Shown piece by piece: positions 45,258 to 58,847 of a DNA stretch of 64,000 nt. Origin of the DNA: Rubrivirga sp. SAORIC476 (lineage in GTDB: Bacteria > Bacteroidota > Rhodothermia > Rhodothermales > Rubricoccaceae); contig NZ_MVOI01000003.1 in NCBI RefSeq assembly GCF_002283555.1, positions 1,657,578 to 1,721,577 on the forward strand, in the 5' to 3' direction. The position numbers and the translations under genes were made by a program. The notes beneath the pieces were generated by a model. The model searched no databases and was not told the DNA's origin. It saw only the letters and a program-made list of their open reading frames with translations. Within the stretch, counting starts at the first letter, position 1. Every line of letters begins with the position of its first letter.

Positions 45258-48200
45258 ATGCTCCGCCCCTCGATCATCGCTGCGCTGGTGGTCCTCATCG
45301 CTGGACCCGCGCTCGCGCAGGAGAACTCTATTTACTTGCGATGCTACATCGGTGGCCCGTCCTACCAGCTCTGCGTCTTCGACCCGGAACGGCAGGAGTT
45401 CGTGAGCATCGAGGCGCCGCCACAGACGGACCCGAGTCGGACGACGGCGTTCACTACGTACGCGATCTCCCCGGGGGGGGACCGGCTGGCGAGAATCGAT
45501 TTCGACCAAGAGGCCTTTGTGGTCAGCGACCTCGATGGAAGCGACCCACAGAGCGTCGCGTTCTCGACCGTCCCCCAACGCTATTCCCTCTCGCCGGGAG
45601 CGGATCGCATCGCGTACACCGATCAGGCGGGGATCAAGGTGGTGGACATCGAGACGGGCATCGAGACGGCGCTTCCGGTCGGAGGCGGTAACTCCATCAA
45701 ACGGGACTTTCTGGAGTGGTCTCCGAATGGCGAACGCCTCATCTACGTGCGGAGCCTGAGTGGCAGTCAGGAACTGACCTTCATGGTCTCGACGGACGGC
45801 TCGGGAGAAGAAGTCCAGCTGACCGTCCCTCCGGAGGACGCCGTGAACATGGACAACAACGACCTCCATGCCGATTGGGCGCCCGACGGTCGCTCCGTCG
45901 CCGTCTACCGATTGTACCCCACCGTCAACAGCCCCGGCCCCTTCCCGGACTACGTCGGGCAGGTCGTCGTGGTCCCGATCATCGGGGGCGGGGAGACGCG
46001 CACCATCGACATGAGCGACGTATTCAGGACGGGTGTCGGGGGAGCCAGTGGCATCGAGTTCAGCCTGGACGGGGAGCAGCTCGCGTTCTCTCACACCGGG
46101 GTGGAGCCACAGGAGATCCGGTTTTCGTTGTCTCTGATGCCCGTCACCGGCGGGCCGCTGCGGACGGTCTACACCATGCTCGGTTCACAGCGGAGTGCGT
46201 CGCGGCCGATCGTGCAGACGACGTTCGAGTGGGTGGGGCTGGGGCTCTCGGATGACATCGCCGTCAACTCGGTCGCGGATCGCCCTCAGAACCCGGGGGT
46301 GAGTCGCTGTGACACAGGCCAGACCGTCACGGATGCAGACGGCGACGAGGTGCCCGAGTGCACCCTCCGCGCGGCGATCCAGACGGCCAATGCGCGAACC
46401 GGCCGGGACTCCATCTCCGTCGACATCGCGGCCCCCGGAGTCCACACGGTCGCGCTCGCCACCCCGCTCCCCGAGATCACCGAGCCCCTCGTCCTCGACG
46501 CGACGACCCAGTCGAGCTACGCCGGGTCGCCCCTCCTGGTGATCACGGGTGCGCATGAGACCGGCTTCACGCTCGCGGTCGGAGAAACCACCCTCCGAGG
46601 GCTTGCCATCGGCGGGTTTTCCGACGCGGGCGTGCGGATGAGCGGGCCGGGTGGGAATCGCGTCGAAGCGAGCCACATCGGGCTGGTGGGGGACGCCGCG
46701 AGACCCAACGGCACGGGCATCGTCGTGGACGGCTCGCCGGACCACGTGATCGGGGGGGCGACGACGGGGGCGGGCAACGTGATCTCGGGCAACACCGAGC
46801 AGGGCGTGCTCATCGTGGGCGCCGGAGCCTCGGGGGTGGTCGTCAGCGGCAACCGCATCGGCACCACCGCCGACGGCAGCACGGCGCTCGGCAACGGCGC
46901 CGAGGGCGTTCGCGTGGAGGGGGCCCCGGGGGCCCGCCTCGGCGGCGCCACCGAGGCGGAGCGCAACGTGATCTCGGGCAACGGGTTCTTCGGCGTCCGC
47001 ATCCTGGGCGAGGGCGCCAGCGGCGTGACCGTCGCGGGCAACACCATCGGGACGGACGCCACGGGGACCGTGGCCCTCCCCAACGGCGGCTCCACGACGA
47101 CGGGCGTGGTGGTGGACGGCGCGCCGGGTGCCGTCATCGGCGGCGAGACGGCCGTCGAGGGCAACGTCATCCTGGGCGGCATCCACATCGAAGGCCCCGG
47201 TGCCGACGGGGCCCGCATCCAGGGCAACCGCATCAACCTCTCCGCCGACGGCTCGGCCGAGTTGGACCCCGAGGCGTTCACCGGCATCCTCGTCGAGTAC
47301 GCGAGCGGCGTCACGATCGGTGGACCGACGGACGTGCCGGGACGGGCACCGGGCAACGCCATCGTCGCCAGCGCGCCCTTCTCCAATGGCATCGCGGTCC
47401 TTGGCGAGGACGACCCGGACAAAGGCCCCGCCGACGACCTCCGCGTCCTCGGCAACCTCGTCGGCACCGACGGCAGCGGGACCGCGGCGATCCCCGTGGG
47501 CGAGGAGGGCATCCTCCTCCGCGGGCTCGTGCGGAACGCGCAGATCGGCCAGGCGGGCGGCGGCAACGTCATCGTCACCGACCGCGACGTGGCCGTGGCG
47601 GCCATCGACCTCGGCGCCGACCTCGGCGCGCCGGACGGCCTCACCGTGGCGGGCAACACCATCGGGATGAGCCTCGGCGGAACGGCCGTGCTCGGCGACG
47701 TGTCCGACGGCATCCGCGTGGGCGGGAACGAGACCAACCGGGGCGTGGAGGACGTCACGATCGGCGGCTCGGGCGCGGCCGGGAACCGGATCGCCGCCGA
47801 GACCGGCCTGTTCCTCGTCGGTGGGCGAACGTCGCAGGCCACGGTCTCGAACAACGTGCTCGGGCTGCTCGCCAACGGGCTGCTCGCGCGAGACGACGCC
47901 GCGGACGGCATCACCCTGCTCCTGGCCAACGAGGTCACGCTGGACGGGAACGTCGTGGCGGGGTTCGAGCGCGGGATCGTCCTGGCCAGCAACGCGAACG
48001 TGCTCACGCGCAACCGCATCGGGACGAACGAGGGGGGCTCCGTCTCGCGCGCCAACGACATCGGCATCGTCATCCCGCGCGAGGCGACCGGCCTCGGGGA
48101 CCCTGTCGCGCTGGGCAATGACAACGTGATCGGCGAGGCGGGCGCGGGCAACGTGATCTCGGGCAATGCCTCCATCGGGCTGCTCATCGGCCCGACCGTC

Positions 48201-49856
48201 GCGTTCCAGAGCGGCCCCTTCCTGACGGGCCGCAGCGACCGCGCCCGGGTGCACCTCGCCGCGCCGGACAGCACGTCGCTGGCCCGGCTGGCGGCGAGCC
48301 CCGCGAGGGCGTCGGGGGAGGAGGGCCACCCGCGCGCCGGCGATGGGGCCACCAACAATCTCGTGGAGGCCAACCGGATCGGCGAGACCCTCTCGGGCGC
48401 GGCCCTCGGCAACGGGGCCGCGGGCGTGCTCGTCCAGGACGGACGCGGCAACCGGCTGCTCGGCAATGCCGTGGCGGGGGGGCTCTTCGGCGTCTTCGTC
48501 GGCGGCACGGCCGAGGCGGAGGCGCCGGGCGAGACGGCGCTGGCAGGCAACACCTTCCGCGCGACCCAGACCGCGGGCGTCTTCGTGTCCGACGCCGACC
48601 ACACCCTGCTCACGGCGCTCCCGCTGGAACCCGATGGCGAGCCCGTCGGCAACACGTTCGAGGACAACGGCGGCGCGGGCGTCACCTTCCGGCTGGACGA
48701 CGCGACCTCCGTCGGGAATCGGGTACGGGGGGCCTCCTTCCAGCGCAACGCCGGGCCGTCCATCGTGCTCACGAACGAGGGCGACGCCTACCCCCCGTTC
48801 GCGCCGCAGCCGCCCGCCGTCTACACCGCCGTCGCGACCGGCCAGAGCGCGACCGTCCGCTTCCGGGCCGGGGTGACCGGCGAGGCCGAGATCTTCGCCT
48901 CGCCCGACTGTGCGGCAGGCCACGCCGACGGCGAGCCCATGACGCGGGTCGCGGGCTCCTCCGGCCTGAGCACGGTCGTCGTCCCCATCACCATCGCCGC
49001 GCCGATCCTTACGGCCTACGTCGCCGCGACGGTGACGACGCCCGGCGACGACGGGACGACGAGCGCGTTCAGCACGTGCGTCCGCATCGTGGATGAGGAG
49101 AGCGTGGCCGAGGCCGTGGTGGCCGACGGCGAAACCGGCGAGGTGCTGGACGAAGTGGACGTCCAGGTGACGATTACCGACAACCCCAGCCTCGCGCGGC
49201 GTGCAGTCAGCACTGGCGGCACGCTCTACGCCCTGCGCTACGGCCCCCGGCTCGCGCCCCAGCCCGGCCCCTTCGAGGGCAGCGCGACGGCCCCCGACGG
49301 GTCCACGGTGACGCCCGACGCGGTCGCCTCCGACCGCTACTGGGACCTCCGCGCCGACGGGCTCTCGGGCGTGACGTACGGCCTGTGCCTTGACGCCGCC
49401 GACGTGGACGGCATTCAGAATCCGGATCGGCTGGTGGTGCTCCGCCGCGAAACGACAGGCCACCCGTGGACGCCGTACGCCACCACGCGGGAGGGGTCCC
49501 GCCTGTGCGCCACGGGACTCACGGGATGGGGCGAGATCGGGATCGGAGCGCTGCAGACCGAGAACCCGGTCCCGAATGAGCCCGAGCCGGAAGCAGGACC
49601 CGAGGCGCTCGCGGTCGTGGCCTTCCCCAACCCCTCGCGGGGGACCGCGACGGTTCGGCTGGCCATCCCCACCTCGGGGGTGGTCCGGGCGACCGTGCAT
49701 GACGCGCTGGGCCGTCAGGTGGCCGTGCTCCGGGACGGCGCGGTGCCGGCGGGTGTGACGGAGGTGCCACTCCCCCGCCTCGCGCCCGGCGTCTACGTCG
49801 TCCGCCTCTCCGCACCGACGGGCGCCCGCAGCGCGGTCGTCACCGTCGTGCGCTAG
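45258..49856 (+). CDS. Giant secreted parallel beta-helix surface protein with T9SS sorting domain
   Basis: The 1532-aa protein has a signal peptide (MLRPSIIAALVVLIAGPALA). Residues ~25-335 are PD40/TolB-like blades (YAISPGGDRLARID, LEWSPNGERLIYVRS, HADWAPDGRSVAVYR). Residues ~335-440 include the CSLREAI-type segment (VPECTLRAAIQTANARTGRDSI), a common lead-in to beta-helices. Residues ~440-1160 are right-handed beta-helix coils with repeated 'GNVISGN', 'GVVVSGNRIGT' and 'NxIG' steps. A further beta domain follows and the last ~85 residues are the T9SS sorting domain (AFPNPSRGTATV, VHDALGRQVAVL, PGVYVVRLS). It is probably an adhesin or polysaccharide-binding or -degrading surface protein; no catalytic motif is obvious. 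The gene is alone between two rnc-derived direct repeats. Confidence 0.9.
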   Translation: MLRPSIIAALVVLIAGPALAQENSIYLRCYIGGPSYQLCVFDPERQEFVSIEAPPQTDPSRTTAFTTYAISPGGDRLARIDFDQEAFVVSDLDGSDPQSVAFSTVPQRYSLSPGADRIAYTDQAGIKVVDIETGIETALPVGGGNSIKRDFLEWSPNGERLIYVRSLSGSQELTFMVSTDGSGEEVQLTVPPEDAVNMDNNDLHADWAPDGRSVAVYRLYPTVNSPGPFPDYVGQVVVVPIIGGGETRTIDMSDVFRTGVGGASGIEFSLDGEQLAFSHTGVEPQEIRFSLSLMPVTGGPLRTVYTMLGSQRSASRPIVQTTFEWVGLGLSDDIAVNSVADRPQNPGVSRCDTGQTVTDADGDEVPECTLRAAIQTANARTGRDSISVDIAAPGVHTVALATPLPEITEPLVLDATTQSSYAGSPLLVITGAHETGFTLAVGETTLRGLAIGGFSDAGVRMSGPGGNRVEASHIGLVGDAARPNGTGIVVDGSPDHVIGGATTGAGNVISGNTEQGVLIVGAGASGVVVSGNRIGTTADGSTALGNGAEGVRVEGAPGARLGGATEAERNVISGNGFFGVRILGEGASGVTVAGNTIGTDATGTVALPNGGSTTTGVVVDGAPGAVIGGETAVEGNVILGGIHIEGPGADGARIQGNRINLSADGSAELDPEAFTGILVEYASGVTIGGPTDVPGRAPGNAIVASAPFSNGIAVLGEDDPDKGPADDLRVLGNLVGTDGSGTAAIPVGEEGILLRGLVRNAQIGQAGGGNVIVTDRDVAVAAIDLGADLGAPDGLTVAGNTIGMSLGGTAVLGDVSDGIRVGGNETNRGVEDVTIGGSGAAGNRIAAETGLFLVGGRTSQATVSNNVLGLLANGLLARDDAADGITLLLANEVTLDGNVVAGFERGIVLASNANVLTRNRIGTNEGGSVSRANDIGIVIPREATGLGDPVALGNDNVIGEAGAGNVISGNASIGLLIGPTVAFQSGPFLTGRSDRARVHLAAPDSTSLARLAASPARASGEEGHPRAGDGATNNLVEANRIGETLSGAALGNGAAGVLVQDGRGNRLLGNAVAGGLFGVFVGGTAEAEAPGETALAGNTFRATQTAGVFVSDADHTLLTALPLEPDGEPVGNTFEDNGGAGVTFRLDDATSVGNRVRGASFQRNAGPSIVLTNEGDAYPPFAPQPPAVYTAVATGQSATVRFRAGVTGEAEIFASPDCAAGHADGEPMTRVAGSSGLSTVVVPITIAAPILTAYVAATVTTPGDDGTTSAFSTCVRIVDEESVAEAVVADGETGEVLDEVDVQVTITDNPSLARRAVSTGGTLYALRYGPRLAPQPGPFEGSATAPDGSTVTPDAVASDRYWDLRADGLSGVTYGLCLDAADVDGIQNPDRLVVLRRETTGHPWTPYATTREGSRLCATGLTGWGEIGIGALQTENPVPNEPEPEAGPEALAVVAFPNPSRGTATVRLAIPTSGVVRATVHDALGRQVAVLRDGAVPAGVTEVPLPRLAPGVYVVRLSAPTGARSAVVTVVR

Positions 49857-49908
49857 CCGCCCCGCCCGCCTCGCCGGTCTCCCCGCCTCGGGTCGCCCGT
49901 GCGCGACG

Positions 49909-50001
49909 CTACGCCTGCGCCGTCTCGCGCTGGCGGAGCGTCCGCAGGGCCGCCTCGGCGGCCTTCTGCTCGGCGCCCTTCTTGGACCGGTCCACGCCCT
50001 C
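49909..50001. repeat. Right copy of the rnc-derived direct repeat
   Basis: This is the 3' 93 bp of the intact rnc gene, repeated at 45022-45114 with four differences (69 identical bp first). The two copies are 4.9 kb apart and in the same orientation. Confidence 0.85.
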
Positions 50002-50733
50002 GCCGAGGCGCTCGCCCTGGACGACGGCGGCGACGGTGAACGTCCGGTCGTGGCTCGGGCCCTCCTCGGAGAGCATCTCGTAGACGGGCTGCTCCAGGCC
50101 GAGGCCCTGGACGTATTCCAGCAGGCGGCTCTTGTGGTTGCTCTTGTCCGCCGCGGCCTCCTCCAGGCTGACGCACTGGTCGAGCACGGCGCACACGAAC
50201 CGCCGCGCGGCCGAGAAGCCGAGATCCAGGTAGACCGCCCCGACGATGGCCTCGAACGCGTCCGCGAGGATGGTCTGGTTGGAGCGCCCCTCGGAGCTGT
50301 CCATGTTCTCGCTCATCAGGATGAGCGCCCCCAGGCCGATGGCCTCGGCGTAGCCCGCGAGCGCCTTGCCGTTGACGATGGTCGCGCGCGTCCGCGTGAG
50401 GAGGCCCTCGGCGCGGTCGGCGAAACGGGTGTACATGATCTCCGCGACGACGGCGCCCAGCACGGCGTCGCCGAGGAACTCCAGGCGCTCGTTGGACTCC
50501 GTGCCGTCGGTGGCCACGCCGCGGAACAGCGAGCGGTGGCGGAGGGCGTGCTCGTACAGGTCGAGGTCGCCGATGGGCATCCCCACGAGCGCCTCGATGT
50601 CGCGCCGGGAGACTCCCCGCTCGGTCACCTCGTCGACGACGGGCGGCGGACTGCCATCCGCCGGCGGCCGAAGCGCGCCGAGCCAGGATCGGACGAGACG
50701 AGCGCTGCGGCGCAGAGTACCCGAAGAGGACAT
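49909..50733 (-). CDS. rnc: Ribonuclease III
   Basis: The 274-aa endonuclease cuts double-stranded RNA in rRNA and mRNA processing. After a ~35-residue extension, the RNase III domain (~40-190) carries YEHALRHRSLF, the signature NERLEFLGDAVLGAV with catalytic Glu and Asp, and ILADAFEAIVGAVYLDLG with the second acidic pair. The dsRNA-binding domain (~195-270) has KSRLLEYVQGLGLEQPVYEM and ends SKKGAEQKAAEAALRTL. The start at 50733 avoids a basic upstream stretch. The C-terminal 30 codons are duplicated 4.9 kb away. Otherwise the gene is intact and of normal length. Confidence 0.95.
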   Translation of the reverse strand: MSSSGTLRRSARLVRSWLGALRPPADGSPPPVVDEVTERGVSRRDIEALVGMPIGDLDLYEHALRHRSLFRGVATDGTESNERLEFLGDAVLGAVVAEIMYTRFADRAEGLLTRTRATIVNGKALAGYAEAIGLGALILMSENMDSSEGRSNQTILADAFEAIVGAVYLDLGFSAARRFVCAVLDQCVSLEEAAADKSNHKSRLLEYVQGLGLEQPVYEMLSEEGPSHDRTFTVAAVVQGERLGEGVDRSKKGAEQKAAEAALRTLRQRETAQA

Positions 50734-50942
50734 ACGACGTACGAGGTGAGCCGCCAATCTCCCTATCCCCGGCGTCTGCCGCAACCGGGGCGCCGGGGTT
50801 TCACGCCGGACTGCAGATCGGGTCTGCGCGCGACCCGAGGATGAAGAGGTGAGCGAGAGCCTGGCCCGAGCGCACCCCTGCGGCCCGGAGCCAATCGCAC
50901 GGCTCGCTCGTCCACTCGCCCCCTGCCTACCGCCCCTCTCCG

Positions 50943-52301
50943 ATGCCCACGACCCTCAACCCGGCCACCGAGGCCGAGATCGCCTCCTACGACGCCCTCT
51001 CCGACGACGGCCTCGACGCCGCCCTCGACCGCGCCGCCGACGCCTTCGAGGCGCACCGCCAGACGAGCTTCGCCGACCGTGCGGACCGCATGCGCACGCT
51101 CGCCGACCGGCTCGACGCCCAGAAGGACGACCTCGGGCGCCTCATGACCGAGGAGATGGGGAAGCCGCTCGACCAGGCGGTGGCGGAAGCGGAAAAGTGC
51201 GCCTGGGTGTGCCGCTACTACGCCGACCACGCCGAGGCCATGCTGGCCGACGAGCCGCGCGAGACCGAGGCGCAGAAGAGCTTCGTCGCCTACGAACCGC
51301 TCGGGCCGGTGCTGGCCGTGATGCCGTGGAACTTCCCCCTCTGGCAGGCCTTCCGCTTCGCCGCGCCGACGGTCATGGCGGGCGGCGTGGGCGTCCTCAA
51401 GCACGCCGCCAACGTGCTCGGTTCCGGCGACGCCATGGCCCGGCTGTTCGCCGAGGCGGGCTTCGCGGAGGGCGTCTTCCAGCACCTCATCATCGACCAC
51501 GACCAGACGGCCGCCGCCATCGCCGACGACCGCATCCGCGCGGTCACGCTGACGGGCAGCGAGGGCGCCGGGCGCAGCATCGGCAAGCAGGCGGGCGAGG
51601 CGCTCAAGCCGTGCGTCCTCGAACTCGGCGGCACCGACGCCTTCGTGGTCCTGGCCGACGCTGACCTCGACGCGGCCGTGGAGACGGGTGTCCAGGCGCG
51701 CACCCAGAACAACGGCCAGTCGTGCATCGCGGCCAAGCGGTTCATCCTGGAGCGGCCCATCGCGGAGGCGTACACGCGCCGCTTCGTCGCCCGCATGGAG
51801 GCGCTCACCGTCGGCGACCCGATGACGGACGTGGACCTGGGACCGCTCGCACGGAAGGACCTCCGCGAGGACATCCAGGACCAGGTCGAGCGCGCCGTGG
51901 CCGACGGCGCCGAGATCCTGACCGGCGGCGCCATCCCGGACGGCACCGGCTACTACTACCCGCCGACCGTCCTCGGCGGCGTCGAGGCGGGCACGGTCGC
52001 GTTCGAGGAGGAGATCTTCGGGCCCGTCGCCTCGCTCATCGTCGCCGACGACGCCGACCACGCGGTGCGGCTCGCCAACGACACGCGCTTCGGCCTCGGC
52101 GGCAGCGTCTGGACGCAGGACGCGGCGAAGGGGGAGCGGCTGGCCCGCGCGATCCGGTCCGGCGCCGTCTTCGTCAACGAGATGACGAAGAGCCACCCCA
52201 ACCTGCCGTTCGGCGGCATCGGGGCGTCGGGCTACGGGCGCGAGCTGGCCCGCCACGGCGTCCGCGCGTTCGTCAACGCGAAGACGATCTGGGTGGACTG
52301 A
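50943..52301 (+). CDS. NAD(P)-dependent succinate-semialdehyde-type aldehyde dehydrogenase
   Basis: The 452-aa cytoplasmic enzyme belongs to the YneI/Sad-like branch. Motifs are MPWNFPLWQAFRFAAPTVMAGGVGVLKHAANV (cofactor binding), TLTGSEGAGRSIGKQAGEALKPCVLELGGTDAFVV with the general-base Glu, NNGQSCIAAKRF with the nucleophile Cys, and EEEIFGPVASLIVADD. It oxidises succinate semialdehyde or a similar short aldehyde to the acid. The downstream glutamate synthase genes also belong to glutamate/4-aminobutyrate nitrogen metabolism, but a terminator-like hairpin and a 303-bp gap separate them. Confidence 0.92.
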   Translation: MPTTLNPATEAEIASYDALSDDGLDAALDRAADAFEAHRQTSFADRADRMRTLADRLDAQKDDLGRLMTEEMGKPLDQAVAEAEKCAWVCRYYADHAEAMLADEPRETEAQKSFVAYEPLGPVLAVMPWNFPLWQAFRFAAPTVMAGGVGVLKHAANVLGSGDAMARLFAEAGFAEGVFQHLIIDHDQTAAAIADDRIRAVTLTGSEGAGRSIGKQAGEALKPCVLELGGTDAFVVLADADLDAAVETGVQARTQNNGQSCIAAKRFILERPIAEAYTRRFVARMEALTVGDPMTDVDLGPLARKDLREDIQDQVERAVADGAEILTGGAIPDGTGYYYPPTVLGGVEAGTVAFEEEIFGPVASLIVADDADHAVRLANDTRFGLGGSVWTQDAAKGERLARAIRSGAVFVNEMTKSHPNLPFGGIGASGYGRELARHGVRAFVNAKTIWVD

Positions 52302-52316
52302 TCCGAGCCGAGGGGC

Positions 52317-52357
52317 AGACAGGGCACGCGTGGGTGCACCCCACACGCACGCTGTCT
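52317..52357 (+). terminator. Hairpin after the aldehyde dehydrogenase gene
   Basis: AGACAG (52317-52322) and CTGTCT (52352-52357) close a longer imperfect stem that includes GCGTGGG/CCCCACACGC. It lies 15 bp after the stop. There is no T-tract. Confidence 0.5.
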
Positions 52358-52385
52358 CCCCGGGTAGACGCTCCACGCCGTCTTA

Positions 52386-52470
52386 ACAGAAGGCCATCGA
52401 TGAATGAAGCCTAACAAACAGAAGGCCATAAGTGAATAAAAGCGCTTCCGATTCGAGAGAAGCGCTTCCG
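52386..52470. promoter_or_regulatory. Paired direct repeats upstream of gltB
   Basis: ACAGAAGGCCAT occurs at 52386-52397 and 52418-52429 (32 bp apart), each followed by a TGAAT-like tail. AAGCGCTTCCG occurs at 52440-52450 and 52460-52470 (20 bp apart, two helical turns). Paired sites with helical phasing suggest cooperative regulator binding. The AAGCGCTT core also lies upstream of the trehalase gene. Confidence 0.5.
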
Positions 52471-52604
52471 GCCCTTCATTTTGTGGCGTTGCGGCCATTC
52501 CGGCGACTTCTTGAGGGGTTGCGTTCGCACGCGCTTCACGATCGGTCTGTCGTCACCTCCTGGCAGCCGTCGTGGAGCCGTGCGGGCGCCCTGCCCCCGC
52601 CGCC

Positions 52605-57128
<4,524 letters not shown>

Positions 57129-57168
57129 CGCCCCCGACCTCCCCCGCCTCGGCACGCCTCTCCACCGT

Positions 57169-57304
57169 GTCATCCTGAGCGAGCGGAGCGAGTCGAAGGA
57201 TCTCTGACGAGCACGAGCGCTGACCAACGCTCTCGCCAACGAGACGAGACCCCGTCGTACCAGAGATCCTTCGACTCCGGCCTGCGACCTCCGCTCAGGA
57301 TGAC
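57169..57304. repeat. REP-like inverted repeat, copy 2, in the gltB-gltD gap
   Basis: The arms GTCATCCTGAGCG and CGCTCAGGATGAC bound a 136-bp element whose inner arms contain GTCGAAGGATCTCT and AGAGATCCTTCGAC. It is the same as copy 1 at 57-175 apart from the core. In a gltB-gltD transcript it would form a very large hairpin, which could stabilise gltB mRNA or reduce gltD expression. Confidence 0.75.
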
Positions 57305-57350
57305 ATGAACCGGACACCGAGTCCGCACGACACACGACGCTCTACGCCTC

Positions 57351-58796
57351 ATGTCCACCTTCGACTTCCTCGCCCTCCCCCGCCGAACGGCTCCCTACCG
57401 GCCCGTCGCCGAGCGCATCGCCGACAACCTGCCCGTCGAGCTGCCGCTCCTCGCCCCCGAGGTGACCGTGCAGGCGCGGCGCTGCATGGACTGCGGCGTC
57501 CCGTTCTGTCAGTCTGGCTGCCCGCTCGGCAACCCGATCCCCGACTTCAACGAGGCCGTCCGGGAGGGACGCTGGCGGGAGGCGTACGACCTGCTGAGCG
57601 CCACCAACAACTTCCCCGAGTTCACCGGGCGGATCTGCCCCGCGCCGTGCGAGTCGGCCTGTGTGCTCGGGCTGCTGGCCGAGCCGGTGACCATCGAGCA
57701 GATCGAGCGGACCATCGGCGAGCGCGCGTTCGAGGAGGGCTGGGTGCAGCCCATCGTGGGCGTCCCGCCGACGGGCCACAGCGTCGCGGTCGTCGGGAGC
57801 GGACCGGCCGGGCTGGCGGCGGCGGCCCAGCTGGCGACTGTCGGCCACGCGGTCACGGTCTACGAGCGCGACGACAAGCCGGGCGGCCTCCTCCGCTACG
57901 GCGTCCCCGATTTCAAGCTCGCCAAGGGCGTCGTCGACCGGCGACTCGACGTGATGCGCGCCTCGGGCATCGCCTTCGCGTGCGGCGTCGAGATCGGCCG
58001 CGACCTGAGCTATGCCGACCTCCGCGCCCGGCACGACGCGGTCGTGATCGCGACCGGGGCCACGCGCGCCCACGACCTGCCCGTTCCCGGCCGCGAGCTG
58101 GGCGGCATCCACACGGCCTGGGACTTCCTCACGAGCCACGCCCGGGTCGCCGCGGGCGACGCGGAGGCACCCACCATCGACGCGGCGGGCAAGCGGGTCC
58201 TCGTCATCGGCGGCGGCGACACGGCGTCCGACTGCATCGGCGTGGCGCACCGGCAGGGCGCAGCGTCGGTCGTCAGCTTCCAGATCACCGAGCAGCCCCC
58301 TGAGCGCGTGCCGCAGGGCGCCGCGTGGCCCTTCCGCAGCCCGGCCCTGTCCACCTCGTCGTCCCACCAGGAGGGCGGCGACCGCGTCTGGTCCGTCGCC
58401 ACCCAGGCGTTCTCCGGCGAGGGCCACGTCCAGCAGGTCCATACCCTCGACGCGACCGTGGACCTGTCGCGGGGCTTCCACGTCGAGGTGATCGAGGGCA
58501 CCGAGCGCGTCTGGGACGCCGACCTGGTGGTGATGGCGATCGGCTACGCCGGACCGGAGACCGAGGCGCTGGTGGAGCAGACCGCCGTGACGCTCGACCC
58601 GCGCGGGCGCGTCCAGGCGACGCAGTACGCGACCGCCGACGCGGGCGTGTTCGTGGCGGGCGACGCCCAGCGCGGCGCCTCGCTCGTGGTGTGGGCGCTC
58701 ACCGAGGGCCGCGAGGCCGCCCAGGCCGTGGACGTGTACCTCCGGGGCGCCTCGCCGCTGCCGCTCAAGGGCGAGGGGGACCTACCGCGCGCCTGA
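57351..58796 (+). CDS. gltD: Glutamate synthase, small subunit
   Basis: The 481-aa flavoprotein oxidises NADPH and passes electrons through Fe-S clusters to GltB. Two Cys clusters bind [4Fe-4S]: CMDCGVPFCQSGCPLGNPIPDFN and CPAPCESACVLG. The FAD-binding GSGPAGLAAAAQLA, the GGLLRYGVPDFKL loop and the NADPH-binding VIGGGDTASDC follow, then AIGYAGPE and the second FAD segment 'GVFVAGDAQRGASLVVWALTEGREAA'. Its length is normal. It is in the same direction as gltB, 222 bp downstream across a REP-like element. Confidence 0.97.
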   Translation: MSTFDFLALPRRTAPYRPVAERIADNLPVELPLLAPEVTVQARRCMDCGVPFCQSGCPLGNPIPDFNEAVREGRWREAYDLLSATNNFPEFTGRICPAPCESACVLGLLAEPVTIEQIERTIGERAFEEGWVQPIVGVPPTGHSVAVVGSGPAGLAAAAQLATVGHAVTVYERDDKPGGLLRYGVPDFKLAKGVVDRRLDVMRASGIAFACGVEIGRDLSYADLRARHDAVVIATGATRAHDLPVPGRELGGIHTAWDFLTSHARVAAGDAEAPTIDAAGKRVLVIGGGDTASDCIGVAHRQGAASVVSFQITEQPPERVPQGAAWPFRSPALSTSSSHQEGGDRVWSVATQAFSGEGHVQQVHTLDATVDLSRGFHVEVIEGTERVWDADLVVMAIGYAGPETEALVEQTAVTLDPRGRVQATQYATADAGVFVAGDAQRGASLVVWALTEGREAAQAVDVYLRGASPLPLKGEGDLPRA

Positions 58797-58802
58797 GACC
58801 TC

Positions 58803-58840
58803 CCACCTCGGGCGCCCGGCCGACCGAGTCCCCGAGGTGG
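58803..58840. terminator. CCACCTCGGG...CCCGAGGTGG hairpin after gltD
   Basis: Perfect 10-bp arms (58803-58812 and 58831-58840) with an 18-base loop lie 6 bp after the gltD stop and 7 bp before the convergent gene's stop. It is a variant (A/T swapped) of the recurrent palindrome; the compensating change in both arms shows that pairing is conserved. Confidence 0.65.
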
Positions 58841-58847
58841 AACGGGG

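Larger units (their letters stand above)
52302..52604. other. 303-bp gltB upstream region
   Basis: No gene fits. It holds a hairpin next to the dehydrogenase gene (52317-52357), then an AT-richer stretch with two kinds of direct repeats (52386-52470), then GC-rich leader up to the gltB start. The AT-richer part is the likely promoter area of gltB. Confidence 0.6.

Noticed and set aside
46185-49700. 1171-codon minus-strand frame opposite the beta-helix protein
   Set aside because: Low-complexity Arg/Gly/Ala/Asp composition and no recognisable domain. The plus strand has a clear signal peptide, beta-helix and sorting domain.
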